Shown here: positions 10,821-21,993 of the stretch, one piece after another
How positions within the stretch are numbered: the stretch's first letter is position 1
Layout of the letters: every line of letters begins with the position of its first letter
Origin: Symsagittifera roscoffensis
Taxonomy: Eukaryota > Xenacoelomorpha > Acoela > Convolutidae
Direction: 5' to 3'
DNA: 64,000 nt
Assembly (NCBI RefSeq): GCF_963678635.1
Contig: NC_087063.1
Location: 5,182,580 to 5,246,579, forward strand
The notes under the pieces: generated by a model
What the model was told of the DNA's origin: nothing
The model's input: only the letters and a program-made list of their open reading frames with translations
Databases searched by the model: none
Program-made: the position numbers and the translations under genes

Positions 10821-12511
10821 AAGTTCGTTTTATTGTTTTTTTTTCTTGTAATTTGAAAATTTATCCTCAAATCCTTTTTTCGTTTAGTATTCGTGTTGAA
10901 CAGTATAAGTTGAAAGGTTAGTTTTTGTAAGAAAATTCACCTTAAAACTTCACAACTGTTTGGCTTTTTTCATAATGATCAAATAGTAAAGACCCAAAAT
11001 TTTTAGCTAACTGTTAGAAATTGTTAGAATTTACCAAACTTGCAGAACTTGAACGTAAACTCACAAACATCACTTTTTGAGCGGACTCTGCATAATGGTA
11101 GAAACAAAATATACACAGGATACCGAACCGATACCAAAAAAAAACAGAAATTACAGAAAATCATAGAAAAGGAAATGAATGGAAAATCAATCCACTTTTA
11201 CAACTAGAAAGAGAAGACTATGATAAATTGGTCGATATAAATCCTTCATCACTAGGTTATGTGGAGACATTCAAAAAATCTTGCATCATTATTGACGAAG
11301 GCACTGTAGAAATTGAGCGTACAGAAATTGAAAGAAGTTCCAAGAAATTTTGAGATTATAAAGCAAGATTTTTCGTCGAACACATGAAGAAAATTTATTT
11401 ATTTGCACTTGTCTTCTATTGGACCCGGGCATAAATTCATAAGAAATGGATCAAAAATTTTCTTTTGGAGGTCTGACTGGATACGGAAATTGCTGTTTTT
11501 GCAAACTCCAAAACCTTCAGACTACCTGTAGTTCAACATGACTCTGGTGGATCTCTTAAATCTACTTGGAAAAAAGGACCTGGGCATTGTGACGTTGCAC
11601 CTAGTCTCCCCAGTGCATATTTTCCTGGTCACGTGACTGGAATAATTTTCTGTTTATATGTTAAAATACTTGCCTCATCAGTATATGAATCTTCGATTGT
11701 TGATCATTTTAACCAAAAACCTCCTCAAAAAGTTCAGTTAACAGACTGAGCATGGTTGTTTTGGATACTGATTGTATCGAAAACACTATAGTCAAAAATT
11801 TATAAAAAGAGTTTTATAAAAATGGACAACCTGTAGTGTACAAAGCATTTTGATGGAATCTGTTGTAGCAGTGGTTAAGAAAAATATATTGAAGTTGAAA
11901 AAATTTTTTAAAATCGAGTAACCTCAGTAACGGAATCTTTCGAAAAAGGTTATGAAAAATGTAAGATTCTGTCAGAGTTTTTGGAAATGCAGATCAATAA
12001 TTTGGTTGACTAGGATTTCCCAAAAACTCCGTTTTCGATATTCAAAGATAAGAAATTTGATTGGTGGTTTAGCAGCTACCCATTTCGTCATGCAAAAACT
12101 CTTCACTGCGCAGAAAGAAAAGCCTTTATTTGCTTTTTGAACATGGAGTCGATGTTTTTGTAACAAATTTCAAATCATTTTAAACTTATTGTTCTAACTT
12201 TTTAAAATGAAATTAAAAATCATTTGAAACTTTTTCGTTCTAGAGTTAAGATGGTCGATGATTGTGACAAGCCCACAATTTTAAGATAATTTGTTTTTGA
12301 TGAAGAAAGTCATGAGCGAAAACTATGAATGTTGTTTGGATATTCAAGCAATAGATCTGTTTTAGTTTTTCACTGGCATTTTTTGTCATAGTTATGTTGC
12401 TAGCATGTGCAATCGTTCAATTAATGTTATCCACAAGATGTAAAGAAACGACAGTTTGGGTAGCTATCTTATCAAGTACAGTCGGTTATACTCTACCTTC
12501 TCCAAAGCTAT
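10821..12511 (+). pseudogene. Unassigned decayed coding patches
   Basis: Several stretches read as protein between stops: near 11.17-11.36 kb (LEREDYDKLVDINPSSLGYV, then an acidic segment), 11.48-11.67 kb (VFANSKTFRLPVVQHDSGGS) and 11.92-12.14 kb (SFEKGYEKCKILSEFLEMQI). Each has composition unlike the flanks but carries stops and frame changes. They are collinear with the ATPase and capsid relics and are probably other genes of the same element. No family can be named. Confidence 0.3.
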
Positions 12512-13130
12512 GATTAAAATCAAATCTACCACAGAACAATCGTTTACTTCCCTAGTTGGGCCAAATGGGTCTGGTAAATCTCATCTTATTTTTGGTTAGT
12601 TGAAAATTGGTCTTTTTCAACCAGATTTTGAAAAAAACATATTTTCATCAACACTATCAACCTCTCTATAGTCAAATGGAAAAAACTAGCCCAAAATTTA
12701 TCCAAGGAATAGGTTTTGACTCGATTGAAAGTCTTCCTAATAACGGAACCAAGTATCTGCTTGTTTTGGTGATTCATGTGAAAAAATTTCAAACTCCCAG
12801 CAATTTGTAGAATTGCCACAGCCGGGAGACACAGGGGTCTGTATACAATATACATCAAACACAATTTGTTTCCTCAAAAGAAATTGGGAAAAGATGTAGA
12901 ATTACAAAAAACACACATAATCGGTTCAGGTCGCCGAGAAATATTCCAAAAAAATCAATGCATTAAGTCAGAAAATATGTCACGGATCTTAATTGAAAGA
13001 GTGGTATCAAGATGCAACATCTCTTCCTAATGGCCGTTTACTTTTTGACTTAACCCAAAAAACAGCCAATTCATCTAAGTATTGTTCTAACAGTGACTCA
13101 GTTCCCACAAAGGTATAATTACCAGATGCA
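12512..13130 (+). pseudogene. FtsK/HerA-type packaging ATPase relic
   Basis: A P-loop GPNGSGKSH sits at 12558-12584, followed in changing frames by LPNNGTKYLLVL (the strand leading to Walker B), DSCEKISNS, then HRGLYTIYIKHNLFPQKKLG and ELQKTHIIGSGRREI. The order P-loop, Walker B region, RHRGL and KTHI matches genome-packaging ATPases of Polintons and adintoviruses, which drive DNA into capsids. In-frame stops and at least three frame changes, one falling at the Walker B aspartate, show that it is non-functional. The assignment rests on motif order; the exact group is inferred. Confidence 0.7.
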
Positions 13131-13629
13131 AGTGAGACGATGAGTACACAATACGTATTTTTCTCCCAATATTTCAAAAAAAAAACTTTCTAAGACTTCG
13201 AAAACAATTCATTCCTAATTGTCCAAAAGACTTCAAAAGAATCTGAGCGAGTTTAGTAAACCTATTAAGATGAGAGATTCGAGACCTTCGGAATGAAGAT
13301 GTAATAAAATATCGAAAAAAGATTTCAGAGTCAACACAATAAGTAACTCCTCTACACAAAAAAAAAGAATTACTTTAAGTTCAACTAAAGGGTTACAATT
13401 GATATCTGTCATCACCCCTTTTGTCATTAAACGATTGACAGATTATGGATTAGTTTGTTTTAATTCCGTACCAGTTTATCAATCACAAAGTACACTTCCA
13501 AGGAAACAAAAATTGGAACAAAAGCAAGTAAAAGAGGAGAATGTACCAAAAATTTTTTTGTTTCTTTTTACAGTGCTGTAAATGCCAGGTTGAAAACGAG
13601 TAACAATAAGCACCTTTTTGGTTAGATTC

Positions 13630-13865
13630 TGAATTCTCCTAGAATTAAACTCAGTCAGTCAGACAACATCATATTAGATAATCGAGATACAAAAGATTCT
13701 TCTGTAATTTTTGTGTTTGCACTAAAGCGGAAAAACACCGATTTTCTAGATATTTACGTTACTATTTTGGAAGGAACTCAACCTCCAACCAAGCTTATCA
13801 TCAGCAAGAATACCAACGCACAAGACAGAGGAGTTATGGATTCCTTTCAAAGTCTGAAAAGGTAA
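13630..13865 (+). pseudogene. Unassigned open stretch in the Polinton-type relic
   Basis: A frame open for about 75 codons contains DTKDSSVIFVFALKRKNTDF, DIYVTILEGTQPPTKLIIS and DRGVMDSFQSLKR. Beta-rich composition and collinearity with capsid relics suggest a structural gene of the element. It is not identified. The next 600 bp carry only scattered coding patches (near 14.27-14.45 kb, basic). Confidence 0.3.
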
Positions 13866-14454
13866 GACGAAACAGATTTTATTCTAGGGGTAGGGCTGCG
13901 TATGGCTATATTCAAAACTTGAGTGACGTGAGCGGTTTATCAAAAACTAAATTAGAATATTTCTTACAAAGCAAGACTTTTTCAAGCTTTTTCTGATTAA
14001 ATAAATAAAATCTGGTGTTTAAGCTCGGCCTTTGTAGAGAAATTAGCTAGTCAAAATATTTGAGTCAAGTATTCATTAGTTGCTGTAGATATTTTTTTGA
14101 GATTTGTAAGAGTTCAAACAATGAAAAAAAGTATCCATTAGATGCCAAAACAAGCTTTCAGAAATTTTTTTTCGAAATCAAACTCCTAAAAAGCTCTGGA
14201 TTGATAAAAAGACAGAATCTGGGTGAGTTTTTTAAAAAAAAATTAGTTTCTGAGGGAAAGTGTACTTTCGTATAGTTGGGCGAGAAAGTTCTGAGGAAAA
14301 AGAAAGATTCAACAGACGCAAATTGAACCTGGATTGTATCCAAGTTTTGGTTGATGGAGTTATGTCCATGAATGAAAAAACTCGAAAAAATATAGGCGCA
14401 CAGAAATATGAAATAACAGAATATATGTATGAGTAGATAAGATTACACAAAAAA

Positions 14455-14610
14455 TGCTATTCCATTCGGTTGTGATTTAGAACAAAATCAGACAAGGGTT
14501 ATATTGAAAGGAAAAGACCCACCTTATCCTCAGTACTCTTACGACATTATAAGAACACTTTCTCTAATGGTTTATAGTGATACTCTAGATTAAAATATAG
14601 TAGGTGAAGT
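14455..14610 (+). pseudogene. Penton/minor-capsid-like fragment
   Basis: One frame reads AIPFGCDLEQNQTRVILKG and then PQYSYDIIRTLSLMVYSDT, with a stop shortly after. The YSYDIxRxxSLMxYxD core matches my recollection of a conserved capsid-associated protein encoded next to the major capsid gene in adintovirus/Polinton relics of invertebrates. Only about 50 residues survive; the rest of the gene is missing or beyond recognition. Confidence 0.45.
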
Positions 14611-14989
14611 ATGTTTTATAGTATTGTATAGTAGGTGAAGTATATTTTATAGCATTAAAATATTGTAGTTCGCAAAAATAAATTCCTTTTTTGCGTTGTA
14701 TTCCTTTCATTTCCAAAGTAAAAACTGGATAAATAATATCTAAAGGAGAGTACATGGATTATTAATCCTTTACGAATCTACGATTTAAAACTCGTTCCAT
14801 AGCATAAAATTAAAACAAAGGGAAACTACAGGTGAAAATTTTTTTGTGTTCGTAGAAATTCCACGAGTTGTTCTCTTGTTTCGCAAGGTTTCGGTTAATC
14901 ATTATTGACTTAAACTTCATACGAAATGATTGCTCTCAAATTTAAGCTAAACTTTATCAAGACAGCAAGGGAAGACAAGCAAGACAGAG

Positions 14990-15260
14990 TGGAAGAGTTT
15001 TTGGTTCCATTGCCCAAACTCTTGGGAGAACTGCAATTCCCTTCATTAAAAAATATATAGTCTAAGCTGGAAAAAGAATTGGAGTAGATTTATTTGAAAT
15101 TGCTGCTCCGGAGATTGGAGAAGTTGTCAGTAAACGCAAAAAAAAACGGAACTTTTGCAAAAGATCTTGAAACAAAATTAGCTCGAGAACAGTCGGTGTT
15201 GGAAGAAGAAATCCAAGCGTAGAACTAGAAAAGCCATTTCTTGAAAAAAAAATCGAAAAC
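14990..15260 (+). pseudogene. Minor capsid/core-like protein relic
   Basis: A frame beginning GRVFGSIAQTLGRTAIPFIK and continuing, after one in-frame TAA, with IGVDLFEIAAPEIGEVVS followed by a Lys/Arg-rich stretch. A glycine-rich amphipathic segment, then (A/V)DLFEIAAPEIGEVVS and a basic tail, is typical of the small membrane-active or DNA-binding capsid protein of Polinton-like elements. A frameshift follows near 15.17 kb. It lies directly upstream of the capsid relic, as expected for this gene order. Confidence 0.5.
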
Positions 15261-15379
15261 CAGTCGCTCTTGCAAAGACCATTTTGACAAACTAAAGTGA
15301 GTATATTTATCAAAGTATTCTTTTTCGGTACGGAGCTTTTACAGTTTCTTCGTTAGAGAAATTTGATAAAATTTCAGAG

Positions 15380-16640
15380 ATGGAAGCGTTTATTTTATCT
15401 TACACACAAAAAGAATTTCCCAGTACTTCTTCAGATGAAAGCCGTTTTGAGTTTGAGTTTGAGAAGGACCGTAATCTTCATTTGTATTTGCATGATACTC
15501 ACCCCAGTTTTCAGCTTCAATTATTCAAAGGAATGTTGTTTCATGCTTTCAAAAAAGAGAAAGCTGAACAAACAGATGACTTATATGAGGAACGACAATT
15601 TTAACTAAATTATGTAAGCAATCTAGTACAATCTCTACACTCCAATTGTAAAGTTTTTCTTTAATAAAACAATGGTTTACAACGCCAATGGGTTGTATCC
15701 TCATAAAACAAAAATATCGAACGATTTCAACTCATCGGCATTGAGTAATAAAGGAATACTTGCTTGCCACGGATATACTTTTGAAGAGTTTTCGAAAGCA
15801 TTTAGTATGTATCCGTTCACTGATAGAGCAATCTCCTTAGGATCTGGGATAAATTTTTCACTTAATGGCACGCTTGCCCTTGATTTGTTCACTTGTGAAA
15901 AACTAATACTATCAAAAATCAAAGTTTGCATTTTACGATTTCGAACTAGACCTAATTTTTACATGCTGTCTGATAATCCAGTGATATTTTGAAGTTTGTT
16001 AATTGTTTGCTGTTTTCTAGAAAAATGTTAGTAGCTGAACGTTATCATCAAAACTTGCAAGGGAATCTAGAGAAGGGAACCTGCTCATTACAATTACATG
16101 GAAACTATAGCAAGAACCTTCATCATTCCTTCTCGTCAAAACCAATTCATCCAAGAAAATTTACTCCAATAAGAAAAATAGATGTTGCAATGAATGCAAA
16201 TTCAGCTTTTGCGAGATCTTTTTATGAAAATTTTTTCAACTATCTACAATTTTATTTCAGAGAGCTTAGAATTATTCGGGGTGAAGAGCAATTATTTCAT
16301 TAGATACAACTTCTCCTTGTCACCCCTATGTTACAACAATGAAAGCAATGCATATAATTGAAGTTTTTTCAGCTCTTCCCATGGAAGATTTTCAACATCT
16401 TTGTGTTTTAAGTTTTGACTTGACTTTATCACGGGATGGAGCTGAACAATTAATTGCATGATCCAGAACTTAGTGGAGAAAGCTTGAGATTAAAAATGTT
16501 TTTCCAATTTCCCTTGGAGCAACTAAAGGAAGTTATAGTCTTGGGAGTAAGATTTCCAAACATTAAAATTGACAAAAACGGAACAGTCGCTAAAAATGTT
16601 GAATTTTTTGACTTTACAGTTTCCTAGAAAAGTCTCGTAA
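15380..16640 (+). pseudogene. Major capsid-like protein relic (double jelly-roll type)
   Basis: The ATG at 15380 follows an acceptor-like TTTCAG by two bases. The first frame (to 15604) contains FILSYTQKEF and LYLHDTHPSFQLQLFKG. After a frame change come MVYNANGLYPHKTKISNDFN and LACHGYTFEEFSKAFSMYPF (15672-15992), then a frame containing MNANSAFARSFYENFFNY (to 16303), then TMKAMHIIEVFSALPMEDFQ (16.34 kb on). I recognise this order from the invertebrate family often labelled F54H12.2-like, which I take to be the Polinton/adintovirus major capsid protein. At least four breaks divide it, so no capsid could be made from this copy. An HMM search should settle the assignment. Confidence 0.6.
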
Positions 16641-17160
16641 TTTATTGGAACATTACATTGTATTGTCTCGGTACTACCTATTTTGTTTCTCCTCAGCTAA
16701 ATATTCAAAAAAAAGAGATTGAAGACTGTTTAATTGAAAATCCGAGACATTTTTCAACCTAGATTGTCAAGAATGTTCAATAAGTTTTGCCCTCTACCCA
16801 CTACATAATGCTTGTGAATGGTACTTTGTAGATTCAATACCTAAATCCGTGTAAGTCAATTATCTTTCATTAATCCTAAAGTGCTTTATAAAATATCACT
16901 TTCTTGGATTTTAGATTAAAATCAGTTTGAAAACGCAGACAAGGAAATTTTTTTTCTTCTGCAAATCATTAAATTATTGAAAGATTTGCTGAACTCAGAA
17001 ACAAGTACATGGGATCTTACCCCTCGGATGAAGTACCTCAACTCTCAAATTTTTTTTGCAATTTTTATATCTTGCGATTCTTTGGGAAGAAAGAGATCAA
17101 CTAACTCCTTTTTGACAAAAAAAATCGGTAAATATTTTCTCGAAAGCTACAAAAAATGAA
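16641..17160 (+). pseudogene. Decayed coding patches after the capsid relic
   Basis: Near 16.75-16.85 kb one frame reads LDCQECSISFALYPLHNACE followed by WYFVDSIPKSV, with four cysteines. A 60-codon frame lies at 16977-17159. They are collinear with the capsid relic and probably belong to the same element. The functions are not recognised. Confidence 0.25.
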
Positions 17161-18202
17161 AATTTGTGAGTTTCTACTCAATTTTTTCAACAATTCTTCT
17201 TTTTATAATCTTCCAGAAGAATTGTGGATTGTTTATTTACTTATGTTATTTAACTATTTAAATTCTTTAACAGAAAGCAATCCTTAATTTTTACAGAGAG
17301 CAACTTGGCGACTAATCTTTTAGTGAAATACATGGAAAACGATGATGAAATCTGGATGTTTTAATCCCCAATGGAAAGAATAAACGATAGAATAAATAAA
17401 TTTACAAAAATGGTAGCCATTTTCTTGTAAAATGTATACCCTTCTTAAAAACTTACTCTGAGAAAAATAGAAAGCCAAACTATCATACCAAAAATATCGG
17501 ACACAAAAAAGATTTCTGATGAGTTATTTTTTTTTCAGTTTAAACTTTTACCGGGGCAGAACATTTGACAAATTTGGATGATAATTTTTTGGAAATTTCA
17601 GAAGAATTCTTAAAAGATTATAGACGAAGTGAAAAAAAAACTGAAATCAATGGTATCAAGAATTATGACAAAGTGAAAAAACATCTTGAGGTAAAAATGA
17701 GAATGGAGAAAAACATCTGACTGGTCTAATTTTAAAAGTTTTTGCATATTTATATGATGGTTCCAATGAAAAAACCATGCAGTTTTGATTGGATATATTT
17801 CAGTTTTCATGAAAACTCAAAATTTTGATAATCTCTCAAGGAAGCAATTCACGCTTCATTAACTCCTTGGGTAAAAGCTAATATGCATCTGTCATATGGT
17901 CGTGGGATAATTATTTAGAAAAAAAAAGTTATAAGTATAATGGAGCTGTCATCTTTTCTCCAGATAACCTGAGGAATAAAAGATTGAGTGAATATAAAAG
18001 TGATCAACTTTGAGGAGCTGTCATATTTCCACTGATATCCCATGGAAAGGAATAACTTATTAGCCGAAGATAATTTCCTCATGTCATTTTCCCCAGATAA
18101 CCTATCATATAATTATTAGGTTTTTTTAAGAAAAAAAACTTTCAGTGATATAATACTTATGATTCCATACGCTAAATAAAAACATGTTTTTGTCAAAACT
18201 TA
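17161..18202. other. No gene seen
   Basis: AT-rich sequence without a supported frame. A phrase GGAGCTGTCAT followed by TTTTCTCCAGATAACCT and variants recurs near 17.94, 18.01 and 18.08 kb, an old short duplication. Nothing else stands out. Confidence 0.45.
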
Positions 18203-18455
18203 CCATCTGAAACTTACCGTCCAAAAAACGTTTTTTGATTTTCTAGATAAGAATGTTTATTCAAGATAACAATGAGTTTGCAAGTAAAACTTATAAATTG
18301 TTCAAAAAAAATCTTAAATTTTCCATCTGAAACTTACTATTAAGAAAAAAGTTTTTGGCAATTTCTCAAGACAGAAAGGTTTTCTTCAGGATAAAATTGG
18401 ACTTGCAAGTAAAACTGAAAATTCATTCTTCTGAAATTTACCATCTGAACTTAAC
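18203..18455. repeat. Tandem repeat, about 120-bp units
   Basis: Two complete units and the start of a third, each opening CCATCTGAA-CTTA, at 18203, 18323 and 18441. Each full unit also has a late TTGCAAGTAAAACT. The units have diverged strongly, so the duplication is old. No coding content. Confidence 0.7.
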
Positions 18456-18599
18456 ATACCGAAATATCGTTAGATAATATAGCACTCACATATAACAAAT
18501 TGTAGGAGTTAGCTAAGAAACGCAAGTATCGGCAAAATCGAACTCCAAAATTCAGACTCCAAATAGTTTCGAAACTTATAATCTAAATTTCGCAAACCT

Positions 18600-18870
18600 T
18601 GTATCTTAATAAATCGCAAAACTGATCTTAACACATCGAATGTCTATTACTATTAAATAGAGAAAACTATATACTATCTTGAAACATGGTAAAATTGGGC
18701 GCCGAGCAATTTTTCAGAAACTTACAATCATACTGAAACCTTACCATTCCCTATCTTAATACATTAGCAAACCTAATCCCTATCTTAATTCATAGGAAGT
18801 CTATTCCTTATCATAATATATAGGTTGGTGACCGGGTGTTCTATTCCCTATCTTAAAACATGGAGAACAC
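18600..18870. repeat. Short degenerate tandem repeat (CTATCTTAATACAT type)
   Basis: At least five imperfect copies of a phrase like CTATTCCCTATCTTAATACAT, spaced roughly 28 to 45 bases, lie between 18.60 and 18.87 kb. The clearest are near 18745, 18776, 18801 and 18841. Confidence 0.6.
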
Positions 18871-18990
18871 CAACCACCCCCACCCAATTTTCCATTAAAA
18901 TATACTACTAACAGCTACTTTGGTGCAATCCATTACGATATACACCTTGACATTTAATTAGATTTTACAATAAAGAGAACTTTTCAAGAA

Positions 18991-19640
18991 ATGTCACTCT
19001 CTGAATTTCATCGCTTATGTGAACTCGAAAGAACACAAACACTACAATCACTCGCTTTAGCAGTATAGAAAACACCCTACGCAGGATACCTATTATTAGG
19101 CAACCGCTCTAACTTCATTGGCTCTGAAGGAAGCATTTTTTGGTAGAACACTTGCACTAAAAAATCGTCACTCATTTTTGTTTTCAAAGACCAAAGATAC
19201 TACCAACTTATATCTGTATTTAATAAAAAAAACGAGGTACATATTACAGATACACTTGCACGCAGAACATTTTTTTGGGATACATTTGTCCCGGGTTGAT
19301 CTGAAAAAACACACAATGTAGTATGGATTAACCCAAACGAAGATAAATATTATCTCCCAACTCCTTCTCCTACGTTAATAACGCCTTTAGAGACGTTTTC
19401 ACCCGAAAGCATACGAGCAGTCTCTGGTACCCAAACAATCAATAGGTATTCTCTAAATCAGATTTACAACATCAAATTAGAACGCAACATTTCAAAGATC
19501 TTCTCACTAAAGATCAAACCTACGTAAACTGGATCAAACCTACGTAAACTCGCTGAAACAGCTAGTTTCCGCTGCATCTACAGACAAGACTATACTGTAT
19601 ACTTTAAGGATAGTTGTATTTCAAAATTTTGAGATAAATG
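18991..19640 (+). pseudogene. Retroelement env-like relic
   Basis: One frame starts ATG at 18991 and reads SEFHRLCELERTQTLQSLAL, stop, then KTPYAGYLLLGNRSNFIGSE. Later come YLPTPSPTLITPLETFSPES and IRAVSGTQTINRYSLNQIYN. This resembles the surface part of the third gene (env-like) of a metazoan LTR retroelement lineage I have seen with the pol type at 27-31 kb. A hydrophobic segment (VYLCSVFCLVFFTIIMC) near 19.7 kb would be the membrane anchor. Stops and frameshifts make it non-functional. Confidence 0.4.
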
Positions 19641-19933
19641 TAGTCACTATATTTGTTTAGTCGATGTCTTGTCGTTCAGATTAGCATTGTGTAACGTGAT
19701 TAATTGTGTATTTATGTAGTGTTTTTTGTTTGGTTTTCTTCACAATTATAATGTGTAAGCAGGAATTTTGTGTTTTTTTTCGAGGGGAAGGGTTTTGATG
19801 AGATATAGGCTGTAAAAGTACAAGAGGGCAAAAGGACTTTTTAAAAAAAACTATTAAGAGATGCATGTGTATGATAATCCTGAAAAAGGATTATAGAAAT
19901 TATATAACCTATTGTCTTTTTTGTATATCTATC

Positions 19934-21490
19934 TTATTTGTAGATAAGTTTTGTTGTAATAACTGGAGAGGGCAAAGACTGAGCTGATATTTTTGGTGAA
20001 GCTAGTGTCAGAGTGTGATGAACTAAAATTTTTACTTTTACTGTTTTTTCAAATTTAAGGGTTAAGTTATCTTGTTCAAGAATTTGTATATTAGGTTCAT
20101 GTTTGTCCCTGCGGAGGTCGTGTCTAGACTGTTTTCGATTCTGATCCAATTATACAGTCTGTTACTATGAAGATGTTGTACAAACAGGGAAGGGTGTGCT
20201 ACAAACGTTTTCCAATCTAAGCATGAAAGGATATTTGTAATTAAAAGTTCACGATATCTATCGTCTAGTTTTCTAGGGATGTTTGAGGGACACTTAGTGG
20301 CTGGTGTTTGACCAGTTAATATAGGTGTCGATGATAACAAAAAATAATGAAAATTTAAATTATGTTGGGTAAAGATTTGGATTGTATGTTCTTGTATGTC
20401 TTTGTGGAAGTCGTGACTGTTTTGTAAGCTGTTAAGTGCTCAATTATAAAGTCGATACTATCGAGGTGTTGGCCAAAACGTGGATGGGTTGCTACAAAGG
20501 TATTCCAATCTAATCATTACGGCATACTTGTACCTTGAAGTTCACGATATCGGTCGTCTTGGTTATTGGGGAGTGTAGTAGTTGGTGTTTCACTTGTTAC
20601 TGAAGGTTATGATGGAAGTGATAGAGTTTCTGGAAATGATAAAAATGTGTCTGATGAAATGTCTATGGGTTCGTTTAGCAAATTTTTGTTCACCTTAAGA
20701 AAATGTGTGTGTCATCCAATGTGGAAGTCTTTGCGATTGATTAATGCATTTAAAGATTTTCACGAAATTGTTAAACCTCAGGAAGTAGTGTTAAAACTAA
20801 AAAATCTGATAGAATATTTGGGATATTTTGTTGGGAAATTGTTTGAACTGATAGAGGGGTCTTTGTAGCTAGAAAGATCTAAAGGAGTTGATGATGGTGA
20901 CGAGGGTATGTCAAAATGAATTCATGGTGTGTCAAGATTTTGGTTTCGTCGAGGGTGAATAATTTGTCCATTGAATGTAGATGTCCATTTTTAATTTGGC
21001 TTAGATGTCTGGTTCCATTAGAATCTTGTTTAAGTGAGGGGCAGATGCTATATGCTGGCTCTAACTGTGGCTCTCTTAGGGGTGCTTGACAAATTGCTTG
21101 AATTAACGGTTCGTATAGTGATGCGTGCTTTTCTTTAAATAAATAAGGATTTTCTACTAACGAGATAAGTGTAGATGATTGGGGTTGGATTGTTTAACTA
21201 AAAATCAGCATGGTTGTAGGGTCTTGGGACGTAGTAGTTGTTGCATATTCTTTGATAGGGCGTTGATTAGCTTTTTAAATTTGTGCCTTATATGTTCTTA
21301 ATTTTTTAAAGTCTTTGTTCTGCATAATGATCTTCTGCAAACATTTTAGCGAAAGTGTTGCTATTGCGAAGTTAACTATTGCCTTCTCTATGCATTTAAA
21401 AATTGTCAAAATTAAAAAATAGACAAGAATGGTGAGCAAAATTACGAAAAGAAGAAGAACTTTTGTACTAAGTAGAGTTCGTATCATTTA
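19934..21490 (-). pseudogene. Retroelement remnant (membrane tail and gag-like segment), internally duplicated
   Basis: Reading down the minus strand: a frame at 21487-21275 has a strong membrane segment (VLLLFVILLTILVYFLILTI). A tail near 20.9-21.1 kb contains SLKQDSNGTRHLSQIKNGHL and DKLFTLDETKILTHHEF. From 20340 to 20062 lies RKLDDRYRELLITNILSCLD, then LDWKTFVAHPSLFVQHLHSN, which looks gag-like. The last segment is present twice: the phrase GATATCGTGAACTT (minus) occurs at 20248 and again at 20541, and the second copy is more damaged. The whole is riddled with stops. Assignment to gag or to an env tail is tentative. Confidence 0.4.
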
Positions 21491-21993
21491 TGAAAAAATC
21501 TCATTCAAATTTGAAACTCGGAAACTCATATCTCCATTTTTTGGGATATGCTAATTTGATGCGCTGAATTTTTGACAAAAATTCAAACCTCTCATTTATA
21601 TGAACGCTATCAAGATGTTCCGACACTATCGACTACTTATGCAGTATTATGGAAATTAGATTTTATGATAGTACCCTAACATACTGAGGCCAGGGGATTT
21701 TTAAAAGACCTTGACTTGTTTATTTATGTTGTGATTATGGTTCAAGAGAGAGAAAAAGAAGATCACGCTATTAAATATTTGTTCTCAGCTAATAAAACCT
21801 TCGAACCATACCTGGTAAGCTAACCGCTACATCAAAATTTGAGATGTGGCATCAATAGTTTTTGCCAAAAGCGCGACAGATGCTAAAACTTTTTCAATAG
21901 AAAATGTTTGCAAAAGCTCTTTCCAAAATTACGAGGATCCCAATCTTTTCCATATTAAAGAACATTGTGCAATATAAAAATTATTTATCTTAC
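21491..21993. other. Downstream flank of gene B
   Basis: The gene B donor at 21993 requires a downstream exon at lower coordinates, but I find no acceptor followed by the GNFN-type linker seen in genes A and E. A motif resembling tRNA promoter boxes lies at 21798-21830 on the minus strand, too closely spaced for a tRNA. Otherwise nothing. Confidence 0.4.

Larger units (their letters stand above)
10205..17160 (+). mobile_element. Decayed Polinton/Maverick (adintovirus-like) element
   Basis: In order on the plus strand: unassigned coding patches (10.2-12.4 kb), a packaging-ATPase relic (12.5-13.1 kb), a penton-like fragment (14.46-14.6 kb), a minor-capsid/core-like fragment (14.99-15.26 kb) and a major-capsid-like relic (15.38-16.64 kb). 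This set belongs to the self-synthesising DNA transposon/virus lineage that also encodes a protein-primed DNA polymerase, traces of which lie at 49-55 kb. No terminal inverted repeats, integrase or polymerase are visible here. All genes carry stops and frameshifts, so the copy is dead. The bounds are approximate. Confidence 0.65.

Noticed and set aside
18203-18870. Regularly spaced repeats that might suggest a CRISPR array
   Set aside because: Units are diverged, spacing is irregular and the genome is eukaryotic; these are ordinary tandem repeats.
21798-21830. tRNA-like A box and B box on the minus strand (GTAGCGGTTAGC and GGTTCGAAGG)
   Set aside because: The boxes are only about 20 bases apart, no cloverleaf can be formed and no A-rich tail or second copy is seen. 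At best a degenerate SINE head.
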